A stretch of DNA of 6,323 bases, from contig NQJI01000088.1 in the NCBI GenBank assembly GCA_002256705.1, positions 1 through 6,323 of the forward strand, written 5' to 3'. Positions 1 through 6,210 of this stretch are shown here, piece by piece. Positions within the stretch are counted from its first letter, which is position 1. Every line of letters starts with the position of its first letter. A program made the translations under genes and the position numbers. The DNA comes from Methylococcaceae bacterium NSM2-1 (GTDB lineage Bacteria; Pseudomonadota; Gammaproteobacteria; Methylococcales; Methylomonadaceae). Below the pieces are notes generated by a model. That model did no database searches, was not told the DNA's origin, and saw only the letters and a program-made list of their open reading frames with translations.

Positions 1-255
1 CAACGCGCTGTTGCTATGGCTGTTGCTGATTGTGTAGAAGATGGCACAATCCCGGCTGACGAAGCTGACGATTTATTCATTTCTGTAGGTGTATTCATTC
101 ACTGGCAAGCTGAAGACGATGCAAAAATTGAAAAATTCAACTATGCAGCAACTAAAGAAGCCCTGAAACGTGCTGTTGCCGGATCACCAACAGCTAAAGA
201 AGTTGTTGCTGCAAAGAAGACAGCTAAACATCCGTTCGCAGTTAACAACGAATAA
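1..255 (+). CDS. fae: Formaldehyde-activating enzyme Fae, C-terminal part (5'-truncated by the window)
   Basis: Fae catalyses condensation of formaldehyde with tetrahydromethanopterin to methylene-H4MPT, the entry step of the cytoplasmic H4MPT-linked formaldehyde oxidation route in methylotrophs. The frame is open from base 1 (reading [15 protein letters not shown]) to TAA at 253-255, giving 84 codons, about half of the roughly 170-residue family length. The stretches [20 protein letters not shown] and [18 protein letters not shown] are typical of canonical Fae, followed by the usual C-terminal helix ([13 protein letters not shown]) and a lysine-rich tail. The proposed catalytic His lies in the missing N-terminal half, so activity cannot be judged here. 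The ATG at 16 is internal, not the start. A strong terminator follows, and the next gene is convergent, so this gene ends its transcript. The family is usually very highly expressed. The family call is firm. Confidence 0.96.
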   Translation, partial: QRAVAMAVADCVEDGTIPADEADDLFISVGVFIHWQAEDDAKIEKFNYAATKEALKRAVAGSPTAKEVVAAKKTAKHPFAVNNE

Positions 256-300
256 GTTGTTAGCACGGTGCACATAACGCACCTTGCATAGGTTGTTGAA

Positions 301-329
301 AATACCCCGGCTTGCCGGGGTATTTTTTT
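301..329 (+). terminator. Rho-independent terminator of fae, possibly bidirectional
   Basis: A perfect 10-bp stem (AATACCCCGG at 301-310 with CCGGGGTATT at 315-324) closes a CTTG loop and runs into seven T's (323-329). It lies 45 bp after the fae stop and 2 bp before the stop of the convergent HisA-like gene. On the opposite strand the stem is followed by a shorter T-rich run (TATTTTC), so it may also end the leftward transcript, less strongly. A weaker 5-bp stem (GGTGC/GCACC, 267-283) precedes it and could help protect the fae mRNA 3' end; that part is inference. Confidence 0.93.
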
Positions 330-331
330 GT

Positions 332-1009
332 CTACAGGTTTTTAATATCTTTACGCGTAATAGCCCCAGAATGTAGCGCGCTGGCAATAAGCGCCTGTTG
401 CACACCCACCTGCTTTAAAGCTTGTAAATCAGCGGTATTTCTTATGCCTCCAGCGGCAATAAAATGTTTATGCGGATATTGCCTGCAAAACCAGTTTAAC
501 TTATCCAGATCAGGCCCCTGATTACTGCCAACCCGATTTAAGGTCATGATGATAATAGTATCCGGCCACAAATCCTGATTAGAAAAAAGACTTTTTGCAC
601 CCAGCGCCTTGGAAATCGAATAATCCAGAGAAAGAATAAAGCGCTTATTGTAAGCTTTAAGTTCTAAAACTGTTTCATCGCTATAAGATTCACTGCCTAA
701 CACGGGTAAATAATTACCGGGATACTTTTTAAAGCGTTGATAGCCTCTATCTATCAAGAACAGTATGTGCGGGAAAGAAGTTAACACATCAGTGATTAAA
801 AGGTCATGGTCACCCTGATGAGTAAGGGCATTCAAATCAGCAATATAAATCGTATCAAAGTCACAAACCCCCAGAAATGCTTCGATAACCTGATAAATGT
901 CCGCGGACTGGCACAAGTCAGTACTAATGGGCTGGTATTGTTCACGCATCCCTTGTTGGGCATGAACAACAACGCCGTCTTTTAAATCGATTACTGGAAT
1001 TATTTTCAT
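332..1009 (-). CDS. HisA/HisF-like TIM-barrel protein of methylotroph C1 gene clusters
   Basis: A 225-residue (beta/alpha)8-barrel protein related to HisA (ProFAR isomerase). The N-terminus MKIIPVIDLKDGVVVHAQQG matches the first strand and loop of HisA, including Asp8. A second acidic residue, Asp129 in FILSLDYS, sits where HisA has its other catalytic Asp, and the C-terminal phosphate-binding region is present (AAGGIR at 185-190, then ALIASALHSGAI at 206-217). The strand-3 loop, GGGIR in HisA, reads LIDRGYQ here (about 85-91), so one of the two phosphate sites of real HisA appears lost. The protein is therefore unlikely to be the histidine enzyme. Its place between fae and mfnD points to methylofuran or H4MPT cofactor synthesis, as inference. 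The start is ATG at 1009, because homology begins there and a TTG at 1036 would fall inside the predicted -10 box. There is no clear Shine-Dalgarno. Exact function is unknown. Confidence 0.85.
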   Translation of the reverse strand: MKIIPVIDLKDGVVVHAQQGMREQYQPISTDLCQSADIYQVIEAFLGVCDFDTIYIADLNALTHQGDHDLLITDVLTSFPHILFLIDRGYQRFKKYPGNYLPVLGSESYSDETVLELKAYNKRFILSLDYSISKALGAKSLFSNQDLWPDTIIIMTLNRVGSNQGPDLDKLNWFCRQYPHKHFIAAGGIRNTADLQALKQVGVQQALIASALHSGAITRKDIKNL

Positions 1010-1035
1010 GGGTAAAACCGCTTGCCGTTGTTCCA

Positions 1036-1064
1036 ATGATAAAATGTGACTATGAAAATTTTAA
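1036..1064 (-). promoter_or_regulatory. Candidate sigma70 promoter for the HisA-like gene
   Basis: Read on the minus strand, TTAAAA (complement of 1059-1064) and TATCAT (complement of 1036-1041) are separated by 17 bp. The -10 matches TATAAT at five of six positions and the -35 matches TTGACA at four of six. The predicted start near 1029 would leave about 20 nt of leader before the ATG at 1009. The -35 lies inside the mfnD coding region and the -10 shares bases with the mfnD -10. Confidence 0.4.
1037..1045 (+). promoter_or_regulatory. Candidate extended -10 promoter for mfnD-mfnF, predicted leaderless
   Basis: TGATAAAAT at 1037-1045 fits the extended -10 form TGnTATAAT with one mismatch. No good -35 is seen at 16-18 bp upstream, which extended -10 promoters can tolerate. 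Usual spacing places transcription start at about 1052, the A of the mfnD ATG. There is also no Shine-Dalgarno before that ATG, which fits a leaderless mRNA. This is sequence inference only. Confidence 0.4.
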
Positions 1065-2128
1065 TATTTGAGTATATCACCGGCGGCGGCTTTAATAAGC
1101 AGGAACTGCCGGATTCGCTGGCAAGTGAAGGACGTTTGATGCTGCAAGCGTTACTCGATAACTTACATTCCCACGCAGAGCATGAGGACGAGAGCGACCT
1201 GGAACTCGTGGTTATGCTGGATGATCGCGTTAACGGCTCAATAAACACAGCCGGGTTTGACACGGTTATCATCAAACCGGAACAAAATAGTCATGAAGAA
1301 TTTGCCCGATTAGTATTGCATTGTGATGCAGTATGGCCGATAGCCCCCGAGTTTGACGGTATTTTACAAACACTTTGTCAAACTGTTGAGTGTTTGGGTA
1401 AAAGATTATTAACATCACCTGTCCGTGCTGTTGCTATAACAGGCAATAAATTGAACACCTATCAATATCTTAAACGGCATCATATTGCCACTGTGCCAAC
1501 TCGAACGTTCACGAATGCAACTTGGGTTGGCGACAGTGATACTCAGCATTTGGCGCAAGAGCTTGCCCAGTTAAGCTCTGCCAGTCCGACCTGCAAAGTC
1601 GAGCAATGGCTAGTAAAGCCCGTCGATGGTGTAGGCTGTGCAGACAGTTATATACTGACTGACCGGCAAGATTTTGAGCAGATGCACTCACGAAAAGGTC
1701 AATATGTCATTCAGCCTCATATTCAAGGCAATAAAACCAGTTTATCCTGCCTGTTCAAACATGGCATTGGCTGGTTATTGTGCGCCAATTTGCAGCAATT
1801 CGACATTATCAAACAGCAATATCATCTGTCAAAAATCATTGTCAATCATGATTCTGATCCAAGCGTGTATCAGGATTTAGTCGATAATATCGCTAACGCT
1901 TTGCCCGAATTATGGGGCTACGTCGGCATTGATTTAATAGAAACGCCGGAACAACAACTCGTGCTTGAAATAAATCCGCGCCTGACCACGTCATTCGTGG
2001 GTATTAATGCCGCATTGGGTATTAATGTCGCCGAAAACGTCCTGCAATTGCTGGAAGGCAAACCATGTATAAAAGCAGTTTGCAACCAACCCGTAACCAT
2101 TAAAGTGAAGCGAAATGAGTCAGACTAA
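1052..2128 (+). CDS. mfnD: ATP-grasp ligase, tyramine/tyrosine-glutamate ligase-like (methylofuran biosynthesis)
   Basis: A 358-residue ATP-grasp protein. In methanogens MfnD joins L-glutamate through its gamma-carboxyl to tyramine, using ATP, to build methanofuran; methylotroph homologs are expected to do the equivalent step for methylofuran, where tyrosine is reported in place of tyramine. Visible motifs are the N-terminal FEYITGGG (residues 6-13), a central ATP-grasp lysine strand with glycine-rich loop (LVKPVDGVGC, about 187-196), YVIQPHIQG (218-226) on the adenine-binding side, and the C-terminal metal-binding motif LEINPRLTTSFVG (about 305-317). The start is ATG 1052. A GTG six bases upstream (1046) is in frame but overlaps the predicted -10 and adds only two residues. 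The reading frame ends 14 bp inside mfnF, so the two are almost certainly cotranscribed. Another ATP-grasp specificity, such as a different glutamate-adding step, cannot be excluded. Confidence 0.85.
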   Translation: MKILIFEYITGGGFNKQELPDSLASEGRLMLQALLDNLHSHAEHEDESDLELVVMLDDRVNGSINTAGFDTVIIKPEQNSHEEFARLVLHCDAVWPIAPEFDGILQTLCQTVECLGKRLLTSPVRAVAITGNKLNTYQYLKRHHIATVPTRTFTNATWVGDSDTQHLAQELAQLSSASPTCKVEQWLVKPVDGVGCADSYILTDRQDFEQMHSRKGQYVIQPHIQGNKTSLSCLFKHGIGWLLCANLQQFDIIKQQYHLSKIIVNHDSDPSVYQDLVDNIANALPELWGYVGIDLIETPEQQLVLEINPRLTTSFVGINAALGINVAENVLQLLEGKPCIKAVCNQPVTIKVKRNESD

Positions 2129-3164
2129 TATGATTGGCTGGGATATAGGCGGGGCGCATGTTAAAGCGGCAGTTATTAATCCGGCGGGTGAGATTATAGC
2201 CGTTTACCAACAGCCCTGTCCGTTATGGAAAGGACTGGATCAATTGCACTATGCTGCAACTCGTATAATGCAAGAAGCATCCGGTGCGCATTATCGTCAT
2301 GCTATCACCATGACCGGAGAGCTGGTTGATTTGTTTGAGCATCGGGAAGAGGGCGTTAAGCAAATCATCAATACCATGGCGACGCTGTTACCTCAAAAAC
2401 GGTGCTTAATATTTGCAGGCCTGGAGGGGTTTCTGGAATTCGAGCAGGTCGAAGCCAGCCATTATCAAGCTATAGCTTCTGCAAACTGGCTGGCCAGTGC
2501 TTCTTTTGCGGCACAAAAGGTGGGTAGCGGACTTTTTGTCGATATAGGCAGCACCACCACAGATATACTTCTGCTAAATGACGGCAAAGTTTTGGCACAA
2601 GGCTACACCGATTACCAGCGCTTATTATCACGGGAACTTATTTATACAGGCATTGTTAGAACGGCAGTGATGGCGGTAGCACAGACCGCGCGCGATCAAG
2701 ATCAGGAAATTGGCTTAATGGCAGAGTATTTCGCTACGATGGCCGATGTTTACCGCGTTACCGGAGAACTCAACGAATTACACGACCAGACCGAAACGGC
2801 GGATGGTGCAGAAAAATCCATAACTGCCAGTGCCAGACGACTATCACGCATGACAGGCAGTGATTTTTTTCCTGAAGAACTGCCCCGCTGGCAACAATTT
2901 GCTGAAAACATTCGCGCCCAACAATTACAAAAGATACAGCAAGGTTGTGAATACCGCATTCAGAACGTAGCGACCCTTAAAAACAAGCCGATGATAGGCG
3001 CTGGTGTGGGGCGGTTTCTGGTAAAACAACTTGCGCAGTTGTCCGGTTATCCTTACCTCGACTTTTCTGACTTTTTTCCGGAATTTGCAAATCAAACAGG
3101 GTTAACGGCGGCAGATTGCGCGCCAGCAGTTGCTGTAGCCTGTTTGGCCAGAGAGTTTTGCTGA
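2115..3164 (+). CDS. mfnF: MfnF-like, hydantoinase/oxoprolinase-type H4MPT-linked C1 transfer protein (methylofuran biosynthesis)
   Basis: A 349-residue protein of the family long labelled 'H4MPT-linked C1 transfer pathway protein'. The methanogen member MfnF condenses the activated aminomethylfuran diphosphate with the glutamyl-tyramine unit, forming the ether bond of methanofuran. The ASKHA/hydantoinase-A signatures are clear: phosphate-1 type GWDIGGAHVKAAV (8-20), TMTGELVDLF (65-74), phosphate-2 type FVDIGSTTTDILLLNDGKV (141-159), and a C-terminal GAGVGRFLVKQLA (295-307). Its partner reaction is that of MfnD, encoded immediately upstream with a 14-bp overlap, so translational coupling is likely. 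The start is ATG 2115 with a weak GAAG four bases upstream. An ATG at 2130 (MIGWDIGG) would also begin just before the first motif, but the overlap and the GAAG favour 2115. No missing motif or frameshift is seen. The function is assigned by family knowledge. Confidence 0.87.
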   Translation: MSQTNMIGWDIGGAHVKAAVINPAGEIIAVYQQPCPLWKGLDQLHYAATRIMQEASGAHYRHAITMTGELVDLFEHREEGVKQIINTMATLLPQKRCLIFAGLEGFLEFEQVEASHYQAIASANWLASASFAAQKVGSGLFVDIGSTTTDILLLNDGKVLAQGYTDYQRLLSRELIYTGIVRTAVMAVAQTARDQDQEIGLMAEYFATMADVYRVTGELNELHDQTETADGAEKSITASARRLSRMTGSDFFPEELPRWQQFAENIRAQQLQKIQQGCEYRIQNVATLKNKPMIGAGVGRFLVKQLAQLSGYPYLDFSDFFPEFANQTGLTAADCAPAVAVACLAREFC

Positions 3165-3238
3165 ATCCAAGGGTGCTTAATGTAAAATCATGATTGCTGT
3201 AGGAGTAAGCGGAGTTCATCCTTATACTCTCCGTGTTA

Positions 3239-3268
3239 TTGATCAACACCAATCCCAAAAGGTAAAAT
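3239..3268 (+). promoter_or_regulatory. Candidate sigma70 promoter for the lytic transglycosylase gene
   Basis: TTGATC (3239-3244) and TAAAAT (3263-3268) are 18 bp apart in the 137-bp gap after mfnF. The predicted start is near 3275, leaving a leader of about 27 nt before ATG 3302. No strong terminator separates mfnF from this gene, so read-through is also possible. The rest of the gap holds only weak overlapping inverted repeats (3203-3233) without a T-run. Confidence 0.35.
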
Positions 3269-3301
3269 CGATTATGTTTGTAGATCTTAATACTTTTTCT
3301 G

Positions 3302-4558
3302 ATGAATAAACCTGTTGCCCCACCCAAGCCGGCGAAGGTCAAACCCGAGGGCAGTCCCGAACGTAAGCCGGTTAAGGTCAAACCCGAGGGCAGTCCCGAA
3401 CGTAAGCCGGTGAAGGTCAAACCCGAGGGCAGTCCCGAACGGAAGCCGGCGAAGGTCAAACCCGAGGGCAGTCCCGAACGTAAGCCGGTGAAGATCAAAC
3501 CCGAGGCCAGTCCCGAACGTAAACCACGGGCTCGCTCGACACGGCAAGTATCAAAAAAAGCGATAACCAAGCCGCCAGTTGGCAATTTCAGACACAGGTT
3601 ACTCTTAATCACTCTTGAAGTGATAGGCTTGTTGATAACTACGGTTTCAGCCATCATGGTTATTTTAGGTTATTCGGCTAACCGGTTTTCAGGCACCAGC
3701 TTTTTTACCAGTCTGTTGCCTTTTGCAATCGGCATTTTGGGATTGATTGTGGCGATGGCTGGCTTGCTGATAGGCTGGTGGAAGCTGCGAAAATGGTCTC
3801 AGGACAGGGCATCGTTATTGCCGCCGATTCTGTCTATCTGTATTGCGTTGGTTATCGGCTGGTTCTCCATGCAGGATCAATTCGCCTTGGCACGCGGTCA
3901 CTTTCGCACGCTGGTCGGTGGCAAGCAGGAGGCAGGCAGGGTTACACTGGCTCATCAGGTTTATGCCGCCTACCGTCGTTATGATTCGGCGCAATTGCAG
4001 CGTTTGGTTAATCGCGCACAGGAATATAATCCGGTCATCAAGGAAGCGGCCAGGGAATTTGATATTGATCCTAATCTTTTGCAAGGCATCGCCGCGACAG
4101 AGTCTTCCTTTTTGCCCCGCGATAGCGCAGACGGAGGACGCGGTTTATTTCAAATTACCCAGGTGCCAAAAGTTGTAGTCGAACAGGCCGGCAAGCATCT
4201 GTCAGAACACCAGCTTTCATTACTCAACCCCCGGCACAATGCATTCCTTGCGGCTGCCACATTCAGATACTATCTGGCTGAGATGAATGATGATTTGTTT
4301 CTGGGCCTGCTAGCCTATAATATCGGCCCCGCTAACGGAGGTCTTCGATTCATCATGCAACAGTATGGCGCGACTGATTTTGTTACCATACAGCCTTATT
4401 TGCAGCTGCTGCCACGCGATTATCCTATTCGTGTTTTATCCTATTCCCTGGCTTTTAGACTTTGGCAAAAAGAAGGAAAACTGCTCGCTTATGAAGAAGG
4501 AAAAAATGCCCTGCACATACAACGTATCGGGATACCTGGATTGCTAGCGGATTTTTAA
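3302..4558 (+). CDS. Membrane-anchored lytic transglycosylase (SLT family) with a repeat-rich cytoplasmic N-terminus
   Basis: A 418-residue protein predicted to cleave the MurNAc-GlcNAc bond of peptidoglycan from the periplasmic face of the inner membrane. Residues 1-98 are Lys/Pro/Glu-rich and probably disordered, with five 13-residue repeats (9-73). Three hydrophobic segments follow (about 99-123, 138-160, 171-189). The second loop is strongly basic (KLRKWSQDR), so by the positive-inside rule the N-terminus is cytoplasmic and the catalytic domain periplasmic. The SLT domain (about 240-390) shows the catalytic Glu267 in ATESSF, the GRGLFQIT motif (279-286, the family's GLMQ-type motif), and LLAYNIGPANG (336-346, the AYN motif). 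The start at ATG 3302 lacks a Shine-Dalgarno; an 11-codon frame (3274-3309) overlaps it. Domain identity is secure. Which transglycosylase subfamily it is, and what the repeat tail does, are unknown. Confidence 0.9.
   Translation: MNKPVAPPKPAKVKPEGSPERKPVKVKPEGSPERKPVKVKPEGSPERKPAKVKPEGSPERKPVKIKPEASPERKPRARSTRQVSKKAITKPPVGNFRHRLLLITLEVIGLLITTVSAIMVILGYSANRFSGTSFFTSLLPFAIGILGLIVAMAGLLIGWWKLRKWSQDRASLLPPILSICIALVIGWFSMQDQFALARGHFRTLVGGKQEAGRVTLAHQVYAAYRRYDSAQLQRLVNRAQEYNPVIKEAAREFDIDPNLLQGIAATESSFLPRDSADGGRGLFQITQVPKVVVEQAGKHLSEHQLSLLNPRHNAFLAAATFRYYLAEMNDDLFLGLLAYNIGPANGGLRFIMQQYGATDFVTIQPYLQLLPRDYPIRVLSYSLAFRLWQKEGKLLAYEEGKNALHIQRIGIPGLLADF
3326..3520 (+). repeat. Five in-frame copies of a 39-bp tandem repeat
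   Basis: The copies are contiguous: 3326-3364, 3365-3403, 3404-3442, 3443-3481 and 3482-3520. Each encodes KP(A/V)K(V/I)KPE(G/A)SPER. Copies 1-4 differ at only a few bases (for example GCG/GTT/GTG for residue 3 and CGT/CGG at the end). The last copy is the most diverged (ATC for GTC, GCC for GGC). Because 39 is a multiple of 3, gain or loss of copies keeps the frame. The repeat also leaves other frames open, giving long meaningless reading frames on the minus strand. Confidence 0.97.
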
Positions 4559-4634
4559 GATTTTCCTCAGATATGCCTTTTACCAAGTGCTGTAGCGCAA
4601 TTTTTACTCAGCAAGCCGTAATTTCAATACAACA

Positions 4635-5399
4635 CTAAATTGACAGTATTTGCCGATTTCGCAACGCCCGATAAAAAATAAACGCAGCGAATGCGGCGAT
4701 TAAGTGTTTCAGTGAGTGGCCGCTGATTACGCCCAATGAGCTATAAATCCGGGCATCGAAAAACTCCATGAGTTTCGAGACGGCATAGGCAACGATAACG
4801 CCCCAAATGTACTTGATTCCGTTTAATCGGGAATTAAAAAGCCATAGAATCAGCGGGATTAGCAATATTGGCAGGAACTGCACCAGCACGTAAGCGCGCA
4901 AATCGCCGTGACCATTGAGTTCCGAAACATGCCAGTAGACTACTGAAGCAATACCTGACACCAGCAAAGGGATAAATAATTTCAAGGCCATTTGCGACGA
5001 AATGGTTTCGCCTGCAATGGCACTGAAAAAAGCCATGAATGCAATTGTCATCGGCAGACGATCCCAAAGGAGAGTCTGATTATCAGGATGGTAGTGATAG
5101 TAAACGGAGCCAAAACCGGTCAGAAACACGCCGGCAAAAAACGTCATGTATACGGCTTGCAACTCGACCAATCCGCCGGACGCCCGGCCCAATGCGACTA
5201 GCCGCATGCCCATGATGCCGATAATAACAAAGGGAAGGCTGGAAAGTATGTTGTAAATATTTGGTATATTGAGTGTGCCGCGCCGGTCGGCAAAATGATG
5301 GTAGGCCGGATCCTGGGCAATGGGATCCATGCTAAATACTGCGATAATGGAGACGGCTGTGATGGCTACAATAATTTTCAGGCGATTGTCGTTAAGCAT
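4635..5399 (-). CDS. Ceramidase-like polytopic membrane hydrolase (alkaline ceramidase / CREST superfamily)
   Basis: A 254-residue integral membrane protein with about eight hydrophobic segments: one N-terminal (about 8-24), then seven more between 46 and 246. Conserved blocks are DPAYHHFADRR with NIPN (30-47), GSVYYHYHPDNQTLLWDRLP (97-116), GDLRAYVLVQFLP (165-177) and GHSLKHLIAA (227-236). Ser98, His102, Asp113, His228 and His232 have the spacing of the Zn-binding and catalytic set of human alkaline ceramidase ACER3 (Ser77, His81, Asp92, His217, His221). A Zn-dependent amide hydrolase in the inner membrane is therefore likely. The substrate is unknown and may not be a true ceramide. The start is ATG 5399, preceded by a weak GAGTGG four bases upstream; starting at Met24 would lose the first hydrophobic segment. 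It points the same way as the Fae-like gene but is separated from it by 222 bp containing a repeat pair. No clear terminator lies between it and the convergent transglycosylase gene. Confidence 0.82.
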   Translation of the reverse strand: MLNDNRLKIIVAITAVSIIAVFSMDPIAQDPAYHHFADRRGTLNIPNIYNILSSLPFVIIGIMGMRLVALGRASGGLVELQAVYMTFFAGVFLTGFGSVYYHYHPDNQTLLWDRLPMTIAFMAFFSAIAGETISSQMALKLFIPLLVSGIASVVYWHVSELNGHGDLRAYVLVQFLPILLIPLILWLFNSRLNGIKYIWGVIVAYAVSKLMEFFDARIYSSLGVISGHSLKHLIAAFAAFIFYRALRNRQILSI

Positions 5400-5559
5400 G
5401 CAACCACTCTATTTCAAAAAATACGCCGTTATGTTCGGTTCGGATTGTCCGTAGCAAGCGCTCAAGGAAATGTGGGAGAGTTCATTCCATGATTCCCCGT
5501 ATTCCGTTCCACTGCCATACGGACTACTTGCCTTGACCGCCTTGTGGGGTCGAAAAGCC

Positions 5560-5619
5560 TGGTAGGGTACGCTGTGCATATCTTTTGACATTCAATGGTA
5601 CGCACAGCGTACCCTACCA
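5560..5619. repeat. Pair of inverted REP-like palindromic repeats
   Basis: TGGTAGGGTACGCTGTGC (5560-5577) is matched perfectly by its reverse complement at 5602-5619, with an outer 3-bp extension across one mismatch (5556-5558 with 5621-5623). The right unit is itself a hairpin, GGTACGC-ACA-GCGTACC (5597-5613). The left unit is the same 23-nt sequence inverted, with two transitions that weaken its own hairpin. The spacer is 14 nt (5583-5596). The element begins 3 bp after the Fae-like stop. This is the classic position and shape of paired REP elements, which can stabilise or attenuate a transcript. It holds no transposase gene. Confidence 0.85.
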
Positions 5620-5621
5620 AG

Positions 5622-6173
5622 CTACCACTGGGACTCGCCGGTTTCAGGATCGTACATTTCGTGGACAATTTTATGCCGGTTGGCGATTAATTCTTCAATG
5701 CTGGGTGAATTGCTCATGGCACGGGAAATAGCCAGCTTCATGGCTTCGTAGTTGGTGCGATATAAATCCTTACGATCCACGTCAGGATTAGTCGCGCATT
5801 CCGGGGCTATCCATAGCATCGCAATGATGCACAGTTCATTGGCTTGATCGGCGGGAATTACGCCTGCGATGACGCTGTCAAGAACGGCATCGGCAATGGC
5901 CGACTGCACGGGCCCGCCAAATAAATTCACATAAGCAGTGGATTTAATGGTGACTTTAGGGACTATCAGTGTAGCGGGGCGCACTTGCTGGTTACAGGCG
6001 CGGATGGCAAACATGCGGGTATGACCTTCAGTTTGTCCCATCAGGGTAGCAAAGGCATTGCCCGCGGGTCCTTTCACACTGCCAATAAGTATTTCAGGCA
6101 TGGCATCCGTGCCCTGGCCTTCGCTGGAAAATACCGTTGCTTCACCGGTTCTAAACCAAATTGTATCTGACAT
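5622..6173 (-). CDS. Divergent Fae paralog lacking the usual catalytic histidine
   Basis: A 183-residue full-length homolog of formaldehyde-activating enzyme. It keeps the fold landmarks: FRTGEATV (7-14), EILIGSVKGPAGNAFA (27-42), the LIVPKVTIKS strand (69-78), FGGPVQSAIADAVLDSVIAGVIPADQ (85-110) and the C-terminal NYEAMKLAISRAM (141-153). In canonical Fae the N-terminal motif reads EVAHIDLIIG with the proposed catalytic His17; here the aligned stretch is TDAMPEILIG, so Met25 replaces His. Canonical VGVFIHW becomes IIAMLWI, an insertion follows it, and the tail ends YDPETGESQW. It may bind a pterin or another C1 compound, or act as a sensor; condensation of formaldehyde with H4MPT is doubtful. 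The start ATG 6173 is chosen because Fae homology begins there and GGGG lies seven bases upstream; the open frame continues to 6284 without Fae-like sequence. It appears monocistronic, with its own promoter. Confidence 0.9.
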   Translation of the reverse strand: MSDTIWFRTGEATVFSSEGQGTDAMPEILIGSVKGPAGNAFATLMGQTEGHTRMFAIRACNQQVRPATLIVPKVTIKSTAYVNLFGGPVQSAIADAVLDSVIAGVIPADQANELCIIAMLWIAPECATNPDVDRKDLYRTNYEAMKLAISRAMSNSPSIEELIANRHKIVHEMYDPETGESQW

Positions 6174-6210
6174 TACAAAACCCCAAAAAGAGAAATAAAT
6201 AGGAACGGGC

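Noticed and set aside
1010..1036. Longer HisA-like protein starting at TTG 1036
   Set aside because: Homology to HisA begins at MKIIPVIDL (ATG 1009). The TTG lies in the predicted -10 and has no ribosome-binding site.
3203..3233. Overlapping inverted repeats GAGTA/TACTC and CGGAG/CTCCG downstream of mfnF
   Set aside because: Each stem is 5 bp, they are mutually exclusive, and no T-run follows. They could occur by chance.
3287..3547. Second minus-strand reading frame over the same repeat (FGTALGFDL units)
   Set aside because: Another shadow frame of the tandem repeat, with no independent coding signal.
2977..3657. Long minus-strand reading frame (226 codons) with repeated SGLPSGLT-like units
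   Set aside because: It is the antisense shadow of the 39-bp repeat in the transglycosylase gene; the period of 39 keeps other frames open. It has no family resemblance and also overlaps the end of mfnF.
4587..4605. Short hairpin GTGC-TGTA-GCGC followed by five T's after the transglycosylase gene
   Set aside because: The stem is only 4 bp with a G-U pair and is separated from the T-run by AA. Too weak to call a terminator, although the convergent position would suit one.
5441..5471. Weak promoter-like pair upstream of the ceramidase-like gene on the minus strand (TTGCTA with an ACATAA-type -10)
   Set aside because: The -10 match is poor and no spacing gives a convincing pair, so it is not listed as a promoter.
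5409..5668. Two overlapping minus-strand reading frames of 60-68 codons between the ceramidase-like and Fae-like genes
   Set aside because: They run across the REP pair and into the Fae-like gene in another frame. I recognise no family, and composition gives no support. No transposase remnant could be identified.
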